DNA from: an uncultured Mollicutes bacterium | GTDB lineage: Bacteria; Bacillota_I; Bacilli_A; Acholeplasmatales; Anaeroplasmataceae | DNA length: 64,000 bases | NCBI GenBank assembly: GCA_947174785.1 | Contig: CAMWKG010000004.1 | Span: forward strand, 1-64,000 | Direction of reading: 5' to 3' | Part shown: one piece after another, positions 62,203-64,000 of the stretch | Layout of the letters: the number at the start of each line of letters is the position of its first letter | How positions within the stretch are numbered: position 1 is the first letter of the stretch | Translations under genes and position numbers: made by a program | The notes under the pieces: generated by a model | Databases searched by the model: none | The model's input: only the letters and a program-made list of their open reading frames with translations | What the model was told of the DNA's origin: nothing

Positions 62203-63638
62203 AAAAAAAGATACTTTTTTTGTTAATATTGCTGTTCTTTATTGGCGTTAAGGTTCATGCAAGCAGCTGGAGTTTTATTTGGGATGAGGAAACTACTACG
62301 GTAGAAGTTCCTTTAGGAGGTAATTTACAAAATTATATTTCCAAACCGAAAGCAAAATTATATCGTGATGGTCAAGTGTTAGAAGATGCACAAATTAGCT
62401 ATATTACCACAGGAGATTGGTTATATTTACTCACAGATGTAGATACTCGTAAGGTGGGGTCCTATCAGGTTTGGTATAAGGCTGTAGAAAATAAGTATAA
62501 GCCTGGGCAGTGTCAAGGATATAAAACGCTAGTTACTTTTAATGTAGTGGATTTGGAAAAGCCAGTATTTATTGAATATCCAAAAGCAATAACCTATCTT
62601 ATCGGGTCAGCAAAACCAAAATATGAAGAGCAAATTACAGCAACAGACAATAGTGGAAATTGTAAAGTTATTATTGATGATACTTTAGTTGATTATGAAA
62701 CACCTGGAGTCTATACGATAACTTTACGCGCATCGGATGGAAGAAATATCACAGAACAATTTGTGGATGTAATTGTTGAGGATCCAATTGGTCCCATCAT
62801 AACCTTCTTAGGAGAGAACAACCGAATTCTTTTAACAAAAGGAGAAGAAGCTAAACTTCAGACCTACTTTAAAGCCATAGATAAAGTGGATGGAGATGTT
62901 ACAGATTCTATTTCCTATTCGTATTTTTCAACGGATATTGCTCAAAGCTTTGATTTGGAGGTTACCTTTTCTGATAAAAACATGAATACCTCAAGTATGA
63001 TTGTAAAGATTGACATTGTGGATAAAGATGAGGCAAGTATTGAACTTTATAAGTCTATCTTGATTTTAGAGTATAATCAAAATGTTGAGCAAGCACTTTT
63101 AGAAAATTTAAAAAGTGCTTATTTAGGAAAAACAAATATTTCCCATGATGTGGTTATTCATTGTGAGCATATCAAAAATGAAGTTGGAAGCTATGTAGTA
63201 TCCTACGAATATACAAATCAAGATAAGGTAGGAAAAGTTGAGTGTGAAGTTAAGCTTCTTTCTAATGCTGCCCCAATTTTATTGGTGGAAAACATAAATG
63301 TTCAATTAAATGGAAAGGTGAATATATTAGATCAAATACAAGTCTTTGATCCATCTGATCCTAATATTACATCTAAAGTTGAATATGATGATAGCTTAGT
63401 GGATTATTCTAAAGAAGGAACATATCCAGTACGCATTACAGTAACAAACTCCTCTAATCTTTCTACTTCAGAAACCTTATATATTACGGTCTATGATAAT
63501 AGCAATGCAATTGAGGCGGCTGGGAATATCTTTTTAATACCAATTCTTATTGGCATATGTCTTATTGGTAGTGGAATTGTTGTGTTTCTTTATTTTAAGA
63601 AAAAGAGAAATTGCATTAAAGAACAAAATCAACTATAA
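62199..63638 (+). CDS. Secreted, C-terminally membrane-anchored Ig-like surface protein
   Basis: 479 aa. Signal peptide (KKKILFLLILLFFIGVKVHA, predicted cut after HA), then several Ig-like/cadherin-type beta-sandwich units: one at about 25-115, one with EKPVFIEYPKAITYLIGSAKP (115-200), one with IGPIITFLGENNRILLTKGEEAKL (200-285), and two more to about 435. The DUF5011-like sequence ATDNSGNCKVIIDDTLVDYETPGVYTITLRASDG occurs in pieces. It ends in one membrane helix (about 445-465) and KKKRN, without a sortase motif. Its function is likely adhesion or wall sensing. Coupled to the upstream regulator. Confidence 0.75.
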   Translation: MKKKILFLLILLFFIGVKVHASSWSFIWDEETTTVEVPLGGNLQNYISKPKAKLYRDGQVLEDAQISYITTGDWLYLLTDVDTRKVGSYQVWYKAVENKYKPGQCQGYKTLVTFNVVDLEKPVFIEYPKAITYLIGSAKPKYEEQITATDNSGNCKVIIDDTLVDYETPGVYTITLRASDGRNITEQFVDVIVEDPIGPIITFLGENNRILLTKGEEAKLQTYFKAIDKVDGDVTDSISYSYFSTDIAQSFDLEVTFSDKNMNTSSMIVKIDIVDKDEASIELYKSILILEYNQNVEQALLENLKSAYLGKTNISHDVVIHCEHIKNEVGSYVVSYEYTNQDKVGKVECEVKLLSNAAPILLVENINVQLNGKVNILDQIQVFDPSDPNITSKVEYDDSLVDYSKEGTYPVRITVTNSSNLSTSETLYITVYDNSNAIEAAGNIFLIPILIGICLIGSGIVVFLYFKKKRNCIKEQNQL

Positions 63639-63668
63639 TATAAGATAGATGAATAAGGTGGTGAGGGT

Positions 63669-64000
63669 ATGAAAGGATTTTTATATGGTCAAACAGAATA
63701 TAATTTATTAAGCAATTCTATTCATTTAAAAGATTATATAGATATAGCCAAAGCACATGCCTTCACCTTTCTTTCTATGACAGATAAGAATTTGTATGGT
63801 AGCTATAAATTTTATCAAGAATGTATATCAAATCAAATTAAGCCTATTATTGGAATAGAAATTACATATGTTGATGATGACAGCTTTAAATCTAAGCTGC
63901 TTGCCTATGCACTAAACGAAGAGGGATATAAGAACCTTCTAAAGATTAGTACATATTTAGCTACGCATGATGAGCCTTATGGGCTAGAATTTTTAGAGCC
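63669..64000 (+). CDS. dnaE: DNA polymerase III alpha subunit DnaE, N-terminal part (cut by window end)
   Basis: Only the first 110 codons are in the window. ATG follows GGTGGTGAGGGT. The frame, KGFLYGQTEYNLLSNSIHLKDYIDIAKAH..., then SMTDKNLYGSYKFYQECISNQIKPIIGIEI, is the PHP domain at the start of DnaE. The two metal-binding histidines of the usual HLH-x-H motif are Y-G-Q here, so the PHP metal site seems lost, while D and E residues downstream (TDKN, GIE) remain. Gene cannot be judged further because it is truncated at base 64000. Confidence 0.85.
   Translation, partial: MKGFLYGQTEYNLLSNSIHLKDYIDIAKAHAFTFLSMTDKNLYGSYKFYQECISNQIKPIIGIEITYVDDDSFKSKLLAYALNEEGYKNLLKISTYLATHDEPYGLEFLE

Overview
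The window is a stretch of chromosome from an AT-rich, low-GC Gram-positive bacterium of the class Bacilli. It most resembles gut lineages close to Erysipelotrichales, Acholeplasmatales or RF39; that placement is inference. Stop codons include TGA (for example rpiB and the sigma-factor gene) and tryptophan is TGG, so the standard code 11 is used, not the mycoplasma code. Gene order follows Bacillus subtilis in several blocks: rpiB-upp-atp operon-ywzB-like gene; rsgA-rpe-spoVM-rpmB-fakA-recG-plsX-rnc; dnaD-nth. The genome keeps sporulation genes: spo0A, spoIIQ, spoIIID, a 23-codon spoVM and a 57-codon cse60-like gene. The last two are very short and easily missed.

Layout. 1-2.0 kb: the end of a DUF1508-repeat protein and a methyltransferase. 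2.0-2.8 kb: spo0A (minus strand) with Spo0A-box-like sites upstream. 3.0-21.6 kb: a pectin/homogalacturonan locus. It holds a pectinesterase, two surface lipoproteins (one a PL9-type pectate lyase), an LplABC-type importer, an MsmX-type ATPase, five uncharacterised polytopic membrane proteins, a GH28 polygalacturonase, a six-hairpin glycosidase-like protein and a TetR regulator. 21.8-29.8 kb: rpiB, upp and a complete F-type ATP synthase whose c subunit carries a two-carboxylate, sodium-type ion site. 29.9-31.3 kb: the ywzB-like gene, spoIIQ and spoIIID. 31.2-37.3 kb: a YigZ/IMPACT protein, CCA-adding enzyme, type I pullulanase, a YhaM-like HD nuclease and two membrane proteins. 37.3-41.0 kb: a T-box leader with pheS-pheT. 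41.2-45.6 kb: an XRE regulator, rlmN, a kinase-less PASTA protein at the prkC position, rsgA, rpe and spoVM. 45.6-52.0 kb: an insertion relative to Bacillus order with a CadC-type sensor, stand-alone HMA protein, ZIP transporter and P1B ATPase, then an ECF sigma factor coupled to a membrane-anchored beta-propeller protein, and a lipoprotein. 52.1-60.7 kb: rpmB (minus), fakA, recG, plsX, rnc, a short dapB, dnaD and nth. 60.7-64 kb: cse60-like gene, an XRE/helical-repeat regulator, an Ig-like surface protein and the start of dnaE.

Proposed working of the pectin locus (inference from family knowledge): the surface lipoproteins bind and cut pectate, oligogalacturonides enter through the ABC importer powered by the MsmX-like ATPase, and the signal-less pectinesterase, GH28 enzyme and six-hairpin protein finish the work in the cytoplasm. 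Two promoters in this locus have the same hexamers and spacing, and each has a cre/LacI-type operator 13-14 bp after its -10 element, which suggests common control. Downstream hexuronate catabolism genes are not in this window.

No rRNA, tRNA, CRISPR array, transposase or prophage gene was seen.
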